Source: Curvibacter cyanobacteriorum (lineage in GTDB: Bacteria; Pseudomonadota; Gammaproteobacteria; Burkholderiales; Burkholderiaceae_C). Taken from it: a stretch of DNA of 64,000 nt. A program made the position numbers and the translations under genes. This document shows positions 16,156 to 27,104 of this stretch, in pieces. The stretch's first letter is position 1; every line of letters starts with the position of its first letter. The notes beneath the pieces are model-generated. The model was not told where the DNA came from. It did not search any database and saw only the letters and a list, made by a program, of their open reading frames with translations. Location of the stretch: contig NZ_JAQSIP010000003.1 of assembly GCF_028649475.1 (NCBI RefSeq), forward strand, positions 434,001 through 498,000. Direction: 5' to 3'.

Positions 16156-17340
16156 ATGTTGCATTCATCGGCCGCGCCTGCGCGGCCTTCTGTGTTTCGA
16201 CCGTTCCCCCTGTTGCAGACCATGGCCCTGACCCTCGCCGCCACCCTGGCCAGCGCCCCCGACGCGCTGGCCCAGACCCCGACCAGCCCCGCCACGCCCG
16301 CGGTCGCCGCCCCGACCGCCACCGCCTCGCCCGCGCCGACGGCCCTGCCCGCGGCGCAGCACGGCCAGGCGGTGCTGAAGGACTTTCGCTTTCACACCGG
16401 CGAGGTGCTGCCCGAGTTGCGTCTGCACTACACCACGCTGGGCACGCGCGACAAACCCGCGGTGCTCATCCTGCACGGCACCAATGGGTCGGGGGCGGGT
16501 CTGTTGAACCCGGCCTTTGGCGGCGAGTTGTTTGGCCCCGGCCAGCCGCTGGACGCCAGCCGCTACTTCATCATCCTGCCCGACGGCATCGGCACGGGGC
16601 AGTCCTCCCGCCCCTCCGAGGGCTTGCGCACGCGCTTCCCGCGCTACAACTACGCCGACATGGTGCGTGCCCAGCACCAGTTGCTGACGCAGCACCTGGG
16701 GGTGCGCCACCTGCGCATGGTGTTGGGCTACTCGATGGGCGGCATGCACACCTGGCTGTGGGCGCAGCAGTACCCCGACTTCATGGACATCGCGGTGCCC
16801 ATGGCCTCGTTGCCGGTGCCCATGTCGGGCCGCAACTGGATGTTGCGCCGCCTGGTGATCGACTCCATCCGCAACGACCCCGCCTGGCAGGGCGGTCAGT
16901 ACACCCAGCAGCCGCCGAGCCTGGCCTTTGCCTCGGTGTACTTCAACCTCGCCACCAACGGCGGCAACCAGGGCCTGTACCACCTGGCGCCCACGCGCGA
17001 GAAGGCCGACCAGTTGCTCAACCAGCGCCTACAGGCGCCGTTCCGCGGCGACGCCAACGACCACCTTTACCAGTGGGAGGCCTCGGGCGACTTCGATCCC
17101 TCGCCGGGGCTGGAGCGCATCCGGGCCCGTGTGCTGGCCATCAACTCGGCCGATGACGAGCGCAACCCACCCGAGTTGGGGGTGATGGAGCGTGAAATGC
17201 GCCGCATCCCCCACGGCCAGGTGCTACTGGTGCCCGGCGGCCCCGACACCTCGGGCCACGGCACCCTGGCCCAGGCACGCCGTTGGAAGGGCGCGGTCGA
17301 GGCCTTGCTGCAGACGGCGCCGGTGGTCGGTGCGCCCTGA
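16156..17340 (+). CDS. Exported alpha/beta hydrolase, MetX-like fold
   Basis: The 394-residue protein has an N-terminal signal peptide (hydrophobic core LLQTMALTLAATLA, cleavage expected after DALA near residue 39) and a Pro/Ala/Thr linker. The catalytic part resembles homoserine acetyltransferase-type alpha/beta hydrolases: LRLHYTTLGTRDKPAVLILH, LFGPGQPLD, a nucleophile elbow GYSMGG (Ser193), and a late GHGT that supplies the His. Because it is secreted, a metabolic MetX role is unlikely; a periplasmic esterase or acyltransferase is more plausible. The substrate is unknown. The 133-nt gap after dnaE2 suggests its own promoter. Confidence 0.85.
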   Translation: MLHSSAAPARPSVFRPFPLLQTMALTLAATLASAPDALAQTPTSPATPAVAAPTATASPAPTALPAAQHGQAVLKDFRFHTGEVLPELRLHYTTLGTRDKPAVLILHGTNGSGAGLLNPAFGGELFGPGQPLDASRYFIILPDGIGTGQSSRPSEGLRTRFPRYNYADMVRAQHQLLTQHLGVRHLRMVLGYSMGGMHTWLWAQQYPDFMDIAVPMASLPVPMSGRNWMLRRLVIDSIRNDPAWQGGQYTQQPPSLAFASVYFNLATNGGNQGLYHLAPTREKADQLLNQRLQAPFRGDANDHLYQWEASGDFDPSPGLERIRARVLAINSADDERNPPELGVMEREMRRIPHGQVLLVPGGPDTSGHGTLAQARRWKGAVEALLQTAPVVGAP

Positions 17341-17385
17341 GCCCCCGGGCTTTCCAGGCCCCGCCGAGCCCGCGGCGAGGGCATG

Positions 17386-17418
17386 AAAAAAGCCCCGGCA
17401 CCGCAGGGTGCAGGGGCT
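17386..17418 (-). terminator. Intrinsic terminator of rpoD
   Basis: On the minus strand a perfect 12-bp stem AGCCCCTGCACC/GGTGCCGGGGCT with a CTGC loop ends in six T, 50 nt after the rpoD stop. This is a textbook Rho-independent terminator for the rpoD transcript; the other strand lacks a T-run. Confidence 0.92.
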
Positions 17419-17467
17419 GATTCAGTGCGCACTTGAGCGCTTGGGCGGCCCCCCAGGGGGCCAGGCT

Positions 17468-19834
<2,367 letters not shown>

Positions 19835-20208
19835 GAAACAACCTCAGGATCAAAATGGGACACAAAGAACACGCAAGCGCCACAATCCCGGCGCGGGTGG
19901 CTCAGCCAAGGGCAGCCCGGAGGCGGCTTGGCTGTCGAGAAGCCGGCAGCCCAACTGGGACGCGGCCGCACGCTTCTCAAGGGCAAGATGTCTGGGCGAT
20001 CATTTGGTGTGCAGTCCTTGCGAATGTTGGGCGCGTGCCCCGTATGAAGGGGTCGGTGCGGGCCCGGACCGGAGGTGCTGCTGTCGCTCTTGCCGATGCA
20101 AACCTTACATTATACCGATGAATCTGTTTTTCAAGGGGTAGGGTGCATCACCGCCGCCCGGTTCAGGGCTTGGCGGTCGCGTCCAGGGGGCCCAGCCCCC
20201 TGCCCGGA
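19835..20208 (-). other. 374-nt region upstream of rpoD: long leader
   Basis: No gene is visible here. On the minus strand a promoter-like element (20109-20135) lies about 275 nt before the rpoD start, leaving a long 5' leader. The segment just before rpoD contains AGGATC-like and A/C-rich stretches without an obvious hairpin that I would name. No tRNA or known riboswitch was recognised. Confidence 0.5.
20109..20135 (-). promoter_or_regulatory. Putative rpoD promoter with heat-shock-like -35
   Basis: Read on the minus strand, CTTGAAA is followed after 14 nt by a perfect TATAAT. The -10 is consensus sigma-70, while the spacing is short for it. CTTGAAA with a 14-nt spacer is instead the RpoH -35 pattern, and TATAATGT shares only AT-T with the RpoH -10. 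A mixed or RpoH-assisted promoter is possible; E. coli rpoD is also heat-inducible. Confidence 0.5.
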
Positions 20209-21546
20209 TCAGCTGGCCGAGCCTTGGGGGCCCCCGGCAGGGCGCGGCACGGTGCGGGCCAGCGCTCGCCCCACCCACACACTCACGGTCAAGCCGCCCA
20301 GGCAGAACACCCCGGCCACCACCCAGGTCCATTGCCAGCCCCCGCTGCGCGCGGCCACCCAGGCCACCAGCGGGGCCCCGGCAAACTGCCCCAGGGCCGA
20401 GCACTGGGTCATCCAGCCCACGGTGGTCGAGATGGTGCTTTCGCTCGGCGACAGGCGCACCGCCAACAGCGACAGGCTGCCCGGGATCAGCCCGCCCAGC
20501 ATCGAAAACGCCAGCAAGGCCAGGTAGCGCACCGCGGCGGGCAGCGGCCAGAACGGCTCAAACGCCAGCCAGGCGCCGACGGCCATGCTGACAAAGCCAA
20601 ACGCCAGCACCCGCGCCGGCGGCACCCGGCGCTGCAGCAGCAGGCCGGCCCCCAGGTTGCCCAGGATGTTGGCCGCCCCGGCCAGGGCGGTGAGCACCGC
20701 GGTCAGCCCCACGCCGAGGGTGCTGTTGGCGTAGATCGAGGGCAGAAAGCCCATCACCGCCTGCCATTGCGCGGCGTAGAACGCAAAGCTCAGCGCGACC
20801 AGCCAGGGCCCCTGGCAGCTCAGGGTCAGCCACAGGCCCGCGAGGCCGGCTTGGGCCTCGACCGCGTCGTCGGGCTGGCCCGCGGCGCGCGCGGCATCGC
20901 TGGGCACCCCCAGGGTCATGAGCAGGGCCATCACGGCGCTCAGGGCGGCCATCAGCCACCACCAGTCCGGCCAGCCCAGCAAGGGCAGCAACAGCGGCCC
21001 ACCCAGCAAGGCCAACGCGGTGGCCAGCGGCATGCAGGTGCCCCAGACGCCCGACATGAAGGGCATTTGCTCGGTGCTGACCAACTGGCGGATCAAGCTC
21101 ACGCCGGGCATGAACACCAGCAGGAAGCCAATGCCCTCCAGCGCCCGGCAGGCCAGCATGAAGCCGGCCGTGGGCCACAGCGGACCGGCAGCGCTGGACA
21201 GGGTCAGCATGAGCAGGCCGATCAGCATGCAGCGGCGCAGGCCGATGCGGTCCGAGAACAGGCCCAACACAGCCCCCAGCAGCATGGAGGCGATCTGCAC
21301 CGCCGACAGCATCAGCCCCGCTTCAGGCAGGGTCAGGCCCAGTTGGGCCTGCAACAAGGGCACGGCCGGGGCCAGTTTGGCCACATGCAGCGCGCCCGCC
21401 ATGCCGCACAGCACCACCAGGTAAGCGGTCGCCAGGCCCGACAGGGCCCTGCGCGGGCCCGGTACCTTCGTCTGGGGCGTCGGGGCTGCAGGCGGCCGGG
21501 GCGTGGCGTCCCCAAGCGGGGATTGAGGGGGTGCTTCAGGGTTCAC
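20209..21546 (-). CDS. MFS transporter between dnaG and rpoD
   Basis: The GTG at 21546 with GGAG five nt upstream gives 445 residues; an in-frame extension to 21624 lacks such support. The protein has about twelve hydrophobic segments and the MFS loop between helices 2 and 3 (LGLFSDRIGLRRCM), with a second-half equivalent region. Pro-rich N- and C-termini are cytoplasmic. MFS carriers of this type exchange small organic solutes or export drugs; no substrate can be assigned. Its position inside the usual dnaG-rpoD pair is unusual, and it may be read from the dnaG side, about 500 nt downstream. Confidence 0.88.
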   Translation of the reverse strand: MNPEAPPQSPLGDATPRPPAAPTPQTKVPGPRRALSGLATAYLVVLCGMAGALHVAKLAPAVPLLQAQLGLTLPEAGLMLSAVQIASMLLGAVLGLFSDRIGLRRCMLIGLLMLTLSSAAGPLWPTAGFMLACRALEGIGFLLVFMPGVSLIRQLVSTEQMPFMSGVWGTCMPLATALALLGGPLLLPLLGWPDWWWLMAALSAVMALLMTLGVPSDAARAAGQPDDAVEAQAGLAGLWLTLSCQGPWLVALSFAFYAAQWQAVMGFLPSIYANSTLGVGLTAVLTALAGAANILGNLGAGLLLQRRVPPARVLAFGFVSMAVGAWLAFEPFWPLPAAVRYLALLAFSMLGGLIPGSLSLLAVRLSPSESTISTTVGWMTQCSALGQFAGAPLVAWVAARSGGWQWTWVVAGVFCLGGLTVSVWVGRALARTVPRPAGGPQGSAS

Positions 21547-22041
21547 GGGGTCTCCAGCCAGGGATGGTCTGTGCCGATCCGGCCTGCACAGGCCGCCGGG
21601 ATCGGGGCTGCGCCGGGGCCGCACCCGCTCAGGGCACCGCCTTCAGCGCAGGCCACAGGGGGGCCCAGCCTAGTCGCGGTGCGCGCTGCAGGGGTATCCA
21701 ATTGGCACAACAGGGGGGCACCTGGCGCCGCCTGCCGGGTCGCCTGCACCCGCCCCAGCGCCCAGCCCCCGCCCCCGCCGGCACCGCGGGGGCCACCTCA
21801 GCGACCGCAGAACCCGGGGGGGCGATGTCAGTGCGCTGCGCACCATGTTGCCAGCCCTTACCTCTGGCGGGGCGCATGGTCGGAGGGCGGTGGGCAGGAC
21901 CGGGCGGTGGCGGCCCAGGTGCTGAGAGGCTTTGAGACGCACTAAGAGGTGCTGGGAGGTGTTGAGCGGTGCTGGCAGCCGCTCCAAGGCTTTCAAAGGT
22001 GCTGAAAGGTCGGTGCGGCAGCCCGCCAGGGCGACCGCCCG
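21547..22041 (-). other. 495-nt gap between dnaG and the MFS gene, with degenerate GGTGCTG repeats
   Basis: No convincing gene is present; open frames here are by-products of GC-rich sequence. At 21917-22010 a 12-14-nt motif of the form AGGTGCTGnnAGG occurs about five times in degenerate form, together with two copies of AGGCTTT. The rest is GC-rich with poly-C/G tracts. I recognise no RNA element. Confidence 0.5.
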
Positions 22042-24108
22042 TCACTGGATCGAAACGCGCTGCAGGCTGAGTTCGAGTTCGGTACGGCGCTTGAACAGGT
22101 GCCGGTAGCGTTCCAGGGCACTGGGGTCGCTGCGCACGGCCACGATGGCTTCGTTCTCCAGCTGCTTGAGGCGGTCCACCAGCATGCGGTTGAGCACGCC
22201 GCGCAGCTCGGCGCGCAGTTCCTTGATCTCGCCCTCGGTTTGCGCGTGCGAGCCGGTCATCAAGCGCGTGGCCAGGGCATCGAAGGGTTGTTGGCGCAGG
22301 CTTTCGCGCAGCACCGCCCAGGCCACAGCGCCATGCTCGTGGTACTGGCTTTCGAGCCAGACGAACAGCGGGCCGTGGGGCGGCGGCAGTTCGCACAGCA
22401 TCTGGTGGTCTTCATGGGTCAGGTGGTCCAGCGCGCCCATGTGAGACAGCAGCAGGCGGGCCGCGTGGTCGGCCCGGGTGACGGGGGGCGTGCGCGGGCC
22501 GTCGTCGTTCTCTTCGGGCTTTTGGCCCCACTTGCCGCCGCGCCAGCCGTCGCGGTCGCCACCGGGGCCTTTGAAGCCGCCCGGGCCCTGGCCGCCCTTG
22601 AACGGGCCTTTGAAGGCCCCTTTGTCAAAGCGCTTGAAGCCCCCGCCAGGGCCCCCTGCGGCGCCTTGGCCCCTCGGGCCGCCGCCCGCCTGGGCGCCGC
22701 CGTCGTGCCAGCCGCCGCCCGGCGCGCCCTGGCTGTGACCGCCATGCCAGTCGGGCGCATCGTCGGGCTCGGGGGCCCCGCGCGAACCGCTGCGGCCCGC
22801 CGCCGTCCCCCCTGCCTGCTGCCACAGGGCGGCCAGGTCGGCCGCGGGCAGCTGGGCCAGCTCGGCCAGTTCACCGAGCAGCTGGCGTTTGAGCACCCCT
22901 TCGGGCAGGGCACTCCACAGGGGGCGGGCGTTGGCGGCCATGCGGGCGCGGCCCTCGGCCGTGCCCAGGTCGCACTGCTCGCGCGCGGCTTCGATCAGGA
23001 AGCGGCTCAGCGGCAGGGCTTCGGCCACATGGCGCGAGAAGGCATCGGCGCCGTGTTCGCGGATGAAGCTGTCGGGGTCGTGCTCGGCGGGCAGGAACAG
23101 AAATTTGACGCTGCGCGTGTCGGTGGCGTAGGGCAGGGCGCCATCGAGCGCCTTGCGTGCGGCGCGGCGCCCCGCGGCGTCCCCGTCGAAGCTGAACACC
23201 ACCGCATCGGTGAAGCGGAACAGCTTGTGCACGTGGTCCGTGGTGCAGGCCGTGCCCAGGGTGGCGACGGCGTTCGGGAAGCCCAGTTGGGCCAGCGCCA
23301 CCACGTCCATGTAGCCCTCGGTGACCAGCGCATAGCCCTGCTCCCGCAGCGCGGTGCGGGCCTCGAACAAGCCGTACAGCTCGCGGCCCTTGCTGAACAC
23401 CGGGGTTTCGGGGGAGTTCAGGTACTTGGGCTTCTCGTCGCCCAGCACCCGCCCGCCAAAGCCGATGCACTCGCCTTTGACATTGCGGATGGGGAACATG
23501 ATCCGGTCCCGGAACCGGTCGTAGCGCTTGGCGTCTTCGTCGTTGACGATGACCAGACCGCACTCGGCCAGCAAGGGGCTGTCGTACTCCGGAAACACAC
23601 TGGCCAGGCTGCGCCAGCCCTCGGGCGCATAGCCCAGGCCAAAGCGCTTGGCAATCTCGCCCGACAGGCCGCGGCCCTTGAGGTAGGCCACCGCCTTGGG
23701 CGAGGCCCGCAGGTGCTTGCGGTAGGCGTCGCCGGCTTTTTCGAGCACGTCGCTGAGGCTCAACTGGCGCTGGCGCTGCTCGGCGGCACGGGCTTTTTCC
23801 TGGGGCGAGAGGTCATCCTGCGGCACTTGCAGGCCGTACTGCTGGGCCAGGTCATCGACGGCTTCCAGAAAGCTCATGCCGCCGTGGTCCATCAGAAAAC
23901 CGATGGCGTTGCCGTTCTTGCCGCAGCCAAAGCAGTGGTAGAACTGTTTGGTGGGACTGACCGAAAAAGAGGGGGATTTTTCGCCGTGGAACGGGCACAG
24001 GCCCATGAAGTTGGCGCCGGCCTTTTTGAGCGGCACATACCGGCCGACGATCTCGACCACGTCGGCGCGAGCAAGCAGCTCCTGGATAAAAGACTGGGGA
24101 ATCGTCAC
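22042..24108 (-). CDS. dnaG: DnaG, DNA primase
   Basis: No ATG fits; the GTG at 24108 gives VTIPQSFIQELLARADVVE as the N-terminus, which matches DnaG starts, and 688 residues. The zinc-binding domain shows CPFHGEKSPSFSVSP and FHCFGCG-type ligands (YHCFGCGKNG). The RNA polymerase/TOPRIM core includes FGLGYAPEGW, GFGGRVLGDEKPKYLNSPET, VTEGYMDVVAL and FSFDGDAAGRRAARKA. The C-terminal part binds DnaB helicase. Between core and C-terminal domain lies an exceptional Gly-rich linker (about residues 430-545) with RGG-like and GPFKGG repeats, which makes the protein longer than E. coli DnaG (581). Primase makes RNA primers at the replication fork. Confidence 0.97.
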   Translation of the reverse strand: MTIPQSFIQELLARADVVEIVGRYVPLKKAGANFMGLCPFHGEKSPSFSVSPTKQFYHCFGCGKNGNAIGFLMDHGGMSFLEAVDDLAQQYGLQVPQDDLSPQEKARAAEQRQRQLSLSDVLEKAGDAYRKHLRASPKAVAYLKGRGLSGEIAKRFGLGYAPEGWRSLASVFPEYDSPLLAECGLVIVNDEDAKRYDRFRDRIMFPIRNVKGECIGFGGRVLGDEKPKYLNSPETPVFSKGRELYGLFEARTALREQGYALVTEGYMDVVALAQLGFPNAVATLGTACTTDHVHKLFRFTDAVVFSFDGDAAGRRAARKALDGALPYATDTRSVKFLFLPAEHDPDSFIREHGADAFSRHVAEALPLSRFLIEAAREQCDLGTAEGRARMAANARPLWSALPEGVLKRQLLGELAELAQLPAADLAALWQQAGGTAAGRSGSRGAPEPDDAPDWHGGHSQGAPGGGWHDGGAQAGGGPRGQGAAGGPGGGFKRFDKGAFKGPFKGGQGPGGFKGPGGDRDGWRGGKWGQKPEENDDGPRTPPVTRADHAARLLLSHMGALDHLTHEDHQMLCELPPPHGPLFVWLESQYHEHGAVAWAVLRESLRQQPFDALATRLMTGSHAQTEGEIKELRAELRGVLNRMLVDRLKQLENEAIVAVRSDPSALERYRHLFKRRTELELSLQRVSIQ

Positions 24109-24193
24109 GCCGCGTATTGTCCCCTTAAACTCTTGCTTACATTTATATCCAACTCGATGGATCAGGCCTCGGGCTTGAGGAGGGCGGCTCAGA

Positions 24194-25303
24194 ATGCCAA
24201 TCAGCACAACTCGGCGATCGGTCTGGCAGGCCGGTCTGGCCCAAGCCTGTGCCGTGGGCCTGGGGACCTGGGCGGCGGCCTCGGCCCGCGCGCAGCAGAA
24301 CCTGCACCGCACCAGTGATCCGGCCAAGACCCTGCGCGTGCTGGCGTGGCCGGGCTACGCCGACCCGGACGTGGTCAAGGCCTTTGAGGCCCGGGAAGGG
24401 GCTCGGGTCGAGCTCAGCATCGTGGGCTCCGACGAGGTGCTGCGCCAGCGCCTGTCCCTGGTGGACCCGGTCACCGGGGGGCCGCTGTTCGACGTGCTGG
24501 CGGCCAACACGGTCGAGATCCAGCGCCTGCGCGAACTCAACATGCTGGCCCCGCTGGCCCTGTCCGGCCTGCCCCATGCGGCGGCCCAACTGCCCCGTTT
24601 TTTGCGCCGCGAGGCGATTCCCGGCATCACCGACGGCGGGCGCGTTTACGCCATGCCCTACACCTACGCCGAGATGGGGCTGATTTTTGACCGGCGTCAA
24701 ATCAGCACGCCGCCGGTGTCGGTGGAGGCCCTGTGGGACCCCGCGCTGCAGGGGCGGGTGCTGGCCTTTGACGGCAGCACGCACAGCTTTTCGCTGGCGG
24801 CCATGGCCCAGGGCCTGTCGCCGTTCCAGATCGACGCCACCCACTGGGGCCGGGTGACCCAGCGCCTGGTGGCCCTGCGCCGCAATGTGCGCGGTTTCTA
24901 CAGCCTGCCCGAAGAGTCGGCCGAGATGTTCCGCCGCCACCGGGTGGCGCTGATGTTCGCCAACTACGGCCGCCAGCAACTCAAGCTGCTGCAGGACCAG
25001 GGCATGGATGTGGGCTATGTGGTGCCCCGCGAAGGCGCCCTGGCCTGGCTGGACTGCTGGGCCATCACGCGCCAGGCGCGCAACCCCGAGCTGGCGACCC
25101 GCTGGGTCAACCACCTGCTGTCGCTGGACTCGGGGCGCCTGCTGACGCGGCGCCAGGGCCTGGCCAACACCCTCGAGGAACCGGCCGGTGTGCCCGCATC
25201 GGGACGCCTGGTGTGGCTGGAACCGGTGGAAGACGAGCCCCGCCGCGGGCGCTTGTGGCAACGCATCATCGCCGGCGAGCGCCCCGAAAGGCTGGTGGCA
25301 TGA
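24194..25303 (+). CDS. Periplasmic solute-binding protein (PotD/F-like) coupled to a diguanylate cyclase
   Basis: The 369-residue protein starts with a twin-arginine-like signal (TTRRSVWQAGLA, cleavage expected after ARAQ-type end near residue 33). The mature part resembles spermidine/putrescine-type ABC receptors: LRVLAWPGYADPDVVKAFEA, FDVLAANTVEIQRLRE, YAMPYTYAEMGLIFDRRQ and VGYVVPREGALAWLD. No ABC permease or ATPase is adjacent. Its stop overlaps the start of the next gene (ATGA), a membrane diguanylate cyclase, so the receptor may pass ligand information to that enzyme. A GGAGGG ribosome site lies about 10 nt before the ATG. The ligand is unknown; polyamine-like is a family-based guess. 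Confidence 0.87.
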   Translation: MPISTTRRSVWQAGLAQACAVGLGTWAAASARAQQNLHRTSDPAKTLRVLAWPGYADPDVVKAFEAREGARVELSIVGSDEVLRQRLSLVDPVTGGPLFDVLAANTVEIQRLRELNMLAPLALSGLPHAAAQLPRFLRREAIPGITDGGRVYAMPYTYAEMGLIFDRRQISTPPVSVEALWDPALQGRVLAFDGSTHSFSLAAMAQGLSPFQIDATHWGRVTQRLVALRRNVRGFYSLPEESAEMFRRHRVALMFANYGRQQLKLLQDQGMDVGYVVPREGALAWLDCWAITRQARNPELATRWVNHLLSLDSGRLLTRRQGLANTLEEPAGVPASGRLVWLEPVEDEPRRGRLWQRIIAGERPERLVA

Positions 25304-26997
25304 AGCCTGGCAGCATTGCCTTTCGCCTGAGTCTGTTGTTGGCGGCCTTCAGTGTGTTCGCCGCCGCCTTGGCCAGTCACTACACCTTTGTGACCAGCCG
25401 CAGTCTGCTGCGCGAGCGGGCCGAGCACTACCTGATGACGACCACCGAGGTGCTGGGGCGCCACCTGCAGTCCAGCCTGCAGGCGGTGTCGCGCAACGCC
25501 GTCACCCTGGCGGCCCTGGCCGCCGCCCAGGGCGCGCTGGAAGAGCACGCCGGGGAGCCGGTGCGCCGCACGCTGGCCCAGGCCTTTGCGGCCGAGATGG
25601 ATTCGCACCCTGATTACCTGCAGATCCGGCTGATCTCGGCCGGCGCGCATGGCCTGGAGCAGGTCCGCGTGCAACGCCAGCCCACGGGCCTGCAGCGGGT
25701 GCTCGACGCTGAGTTGCAGGAAAAAGGCCATTTCCCCTATGTGTTCGAGGCCTTGCCGCTGCCCGCAGGCCAGGTCTACATGTCCGAACTCGCGGCCACC
25801 CGCGACGAGGCCCTGGCCGGTGGCGGGGATCTGCCCAGCTACACCTTGTCCGCCCCGGTGGTGCACAACGGGCATGCGCTGGGCGTGGTGGTCATCCAGG
25901 TGGCGGCGCGCCCCTTCCTGCAAGGGGTGTCGGCCGATTTGCCGGACGGCTTTCAGCTCTACATGAGCAACCGCTGGGGCGACTGGCTGATGCACCCCGA
26001 CCCCAGTCAGACCTTTGGCTTTGACCGCGGGCAACGGGTGTTCATCCAGGACAGCTTTCCCGACGCGGCCCGCCTGATCAACGGCCAGTCCCAGCAGTTG
26101 GTGACCTCGGTCAACGAGTCCGGTGGCGAGCCCGTGGTGGCGGCGTTTGTGCGCCTGCCGATCGGCTCCGAGCCCGAGCAGCGCTTCTGGGTGCTGGGAC
26201 TGGCCCAGCCCGTGAGCGCCATCGAGGGCGAGGCCTCGGTGCTGGGCCGCAGCATCGTGCAGGTGCTGTTGCTGCTGTGTGTGGCGGCCCTGGTGCTGGC
26301 GGTGCTGGTGTCACGTGTCGTCACCGAACCACTCAAGGCCCTGGCCCAGGCCACCCGGGTGCTGGGCACGGGCCAGCGGGTGCAGGCCTTGCCGATCGAG
26401 CGCACCGACGAGATTGGCGAGCTGGCGCGCAGCTTCCAGCTGATGGAAGAACAGGTCTGGCAGCAGATGACCCAGCTGCGCACCAGCCACAACGCCATGG
26501 ACCACCTGGCCCACCATGATGCGCTGACGGGCTTGCCCAACCGCCGCATGGTCGAGGCCCGCCTGGCCCAGGCGCTGCAGCGTGCCGAACACACCCAACG
26601 CCCTTGCGCGGTGCTGTTCGTCGACCTGGACCACTTCAAGAACATCAACGACGGCCTGGGCCACGATGTCGGAGACGCCGTGCTGCGCGGGGTGGCCCAG
26701 CGCCTGAGCCAGGCCCTGCGGGTGGGCGACATGGTGGGCCGCCTGGGCGGCGACGAGTTCGTGGTGGTGTGCCAGGACCTGGGGGGCGAAGAAGACGCCA
26801 CCCAGCTGGCCCTCAAGCTCAAGGCCCAGTTTGACCAGCCCCTGCTGATCGAGGGCCTGCCGGTGCAGATCCAGGCCAGCATCGGCATCGCCATGGCCCC
26901 GCGCGATGGCACCGAGGTGCGCGCCCTGCTGACCCGGGCCGACATGGGCATGTACCGGGCCAAGCAAAACGGCCGCAACACCTACTCCTTTTCGTGA
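25300..26997 (+). CDS. Membrane diguanylate cyclase with periplasmic sensor, HAMP and GGDEF
   Basis: The ATG at 25300 overlaps the upstream receptor stop and gives 565 residues. A membrane helix (about residues 7-29) precedes a periplasmic Cache-like sensor of nearly 290 residues; a second helix (VQVLLLLCVAALVLAVLV) leads to a HAMP domain (VVTEPLKALAQATRVLG) and a GGDEF domain. The active site GGDEF is intact, and RVGD sits five residues upstream as a product-inhibition I-site. It should make c-di-GMP from GTP at the inner membrane. Coupling to a solute-binding protein suggests that the periplasmic part reads the bound receptor. There is no EAL domain. Confidence 0.94.
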   Translation: MKPGSIAFRLSLLLAAFSVFAAALASHYTFVTSRSLLRERAEHYLMTTTEVLGRHLQSSLQAVSRNAVTLAALAAAQGALEEHAGEPVRRTLAQAFAAEMDSHPDYLQIRLISAGAHGLEQVRVQRQPTGLQRVLDAELQEKGHFPYVFEALPLPAGQVYMSELAATRDEALAGGGDLPSYTLSAPVVHNGHALGVVVIQVAARPFLQGVSADLPDGFQLYMSNRWGDWLMHPDPSQTFGFDRGQRVFIQDSFPDAARLINGQSQQLVTSVNESGGEPVVAAFVRLPIGSEPEQRFWVLGLAQPVSAIEGEASVLGRSIVQVLLLLCVAALVLAVLVSRVVTEPLKALAQATRVLGTGQRVQALPIERTDEIGELARSFQLMEEQVWQQMTQLRTSHNAMDHLAHHDALTGLPNRRMVEARLAQALQRAEHTQRPCAVLFVDLDHFKNINDGLGHDVGDAVLRGVAQRLSQALRVGDMVGRLGGDEFVVVCQDLGGEEDATQLALKLKAQFDQPLLIEGLPVQIQASIGIAMAPRDGTEVRALLTRADMGMYRAKQNGRNTYSFS

Positions 26998-27104
26998 ACC
27001 CGGGTGCGCGGTCAGGCCAGGCCTGAGCGTGCGCCCTGCAATGCGCCTGTAAGCCCCGCCCCGCAGAATGGCGGGCTTGCTTTCATCACCCGCCAGGAGA
27101 CGCC

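Noticed and set aside
24109-24193. Consensus promoters for dnaG and the solute-binding protein in the 85-nt divergent gap
   Set aside because: Only weak -35/-10 matches are visible on either strand, so none is listed as a feature.
27060-27085. Possible sigma-54 promoter before the acyl-CoA synthetase gene
   Set aside because: TGGC and TTGC are present but the GG to GC distance is too short for sigma-54.
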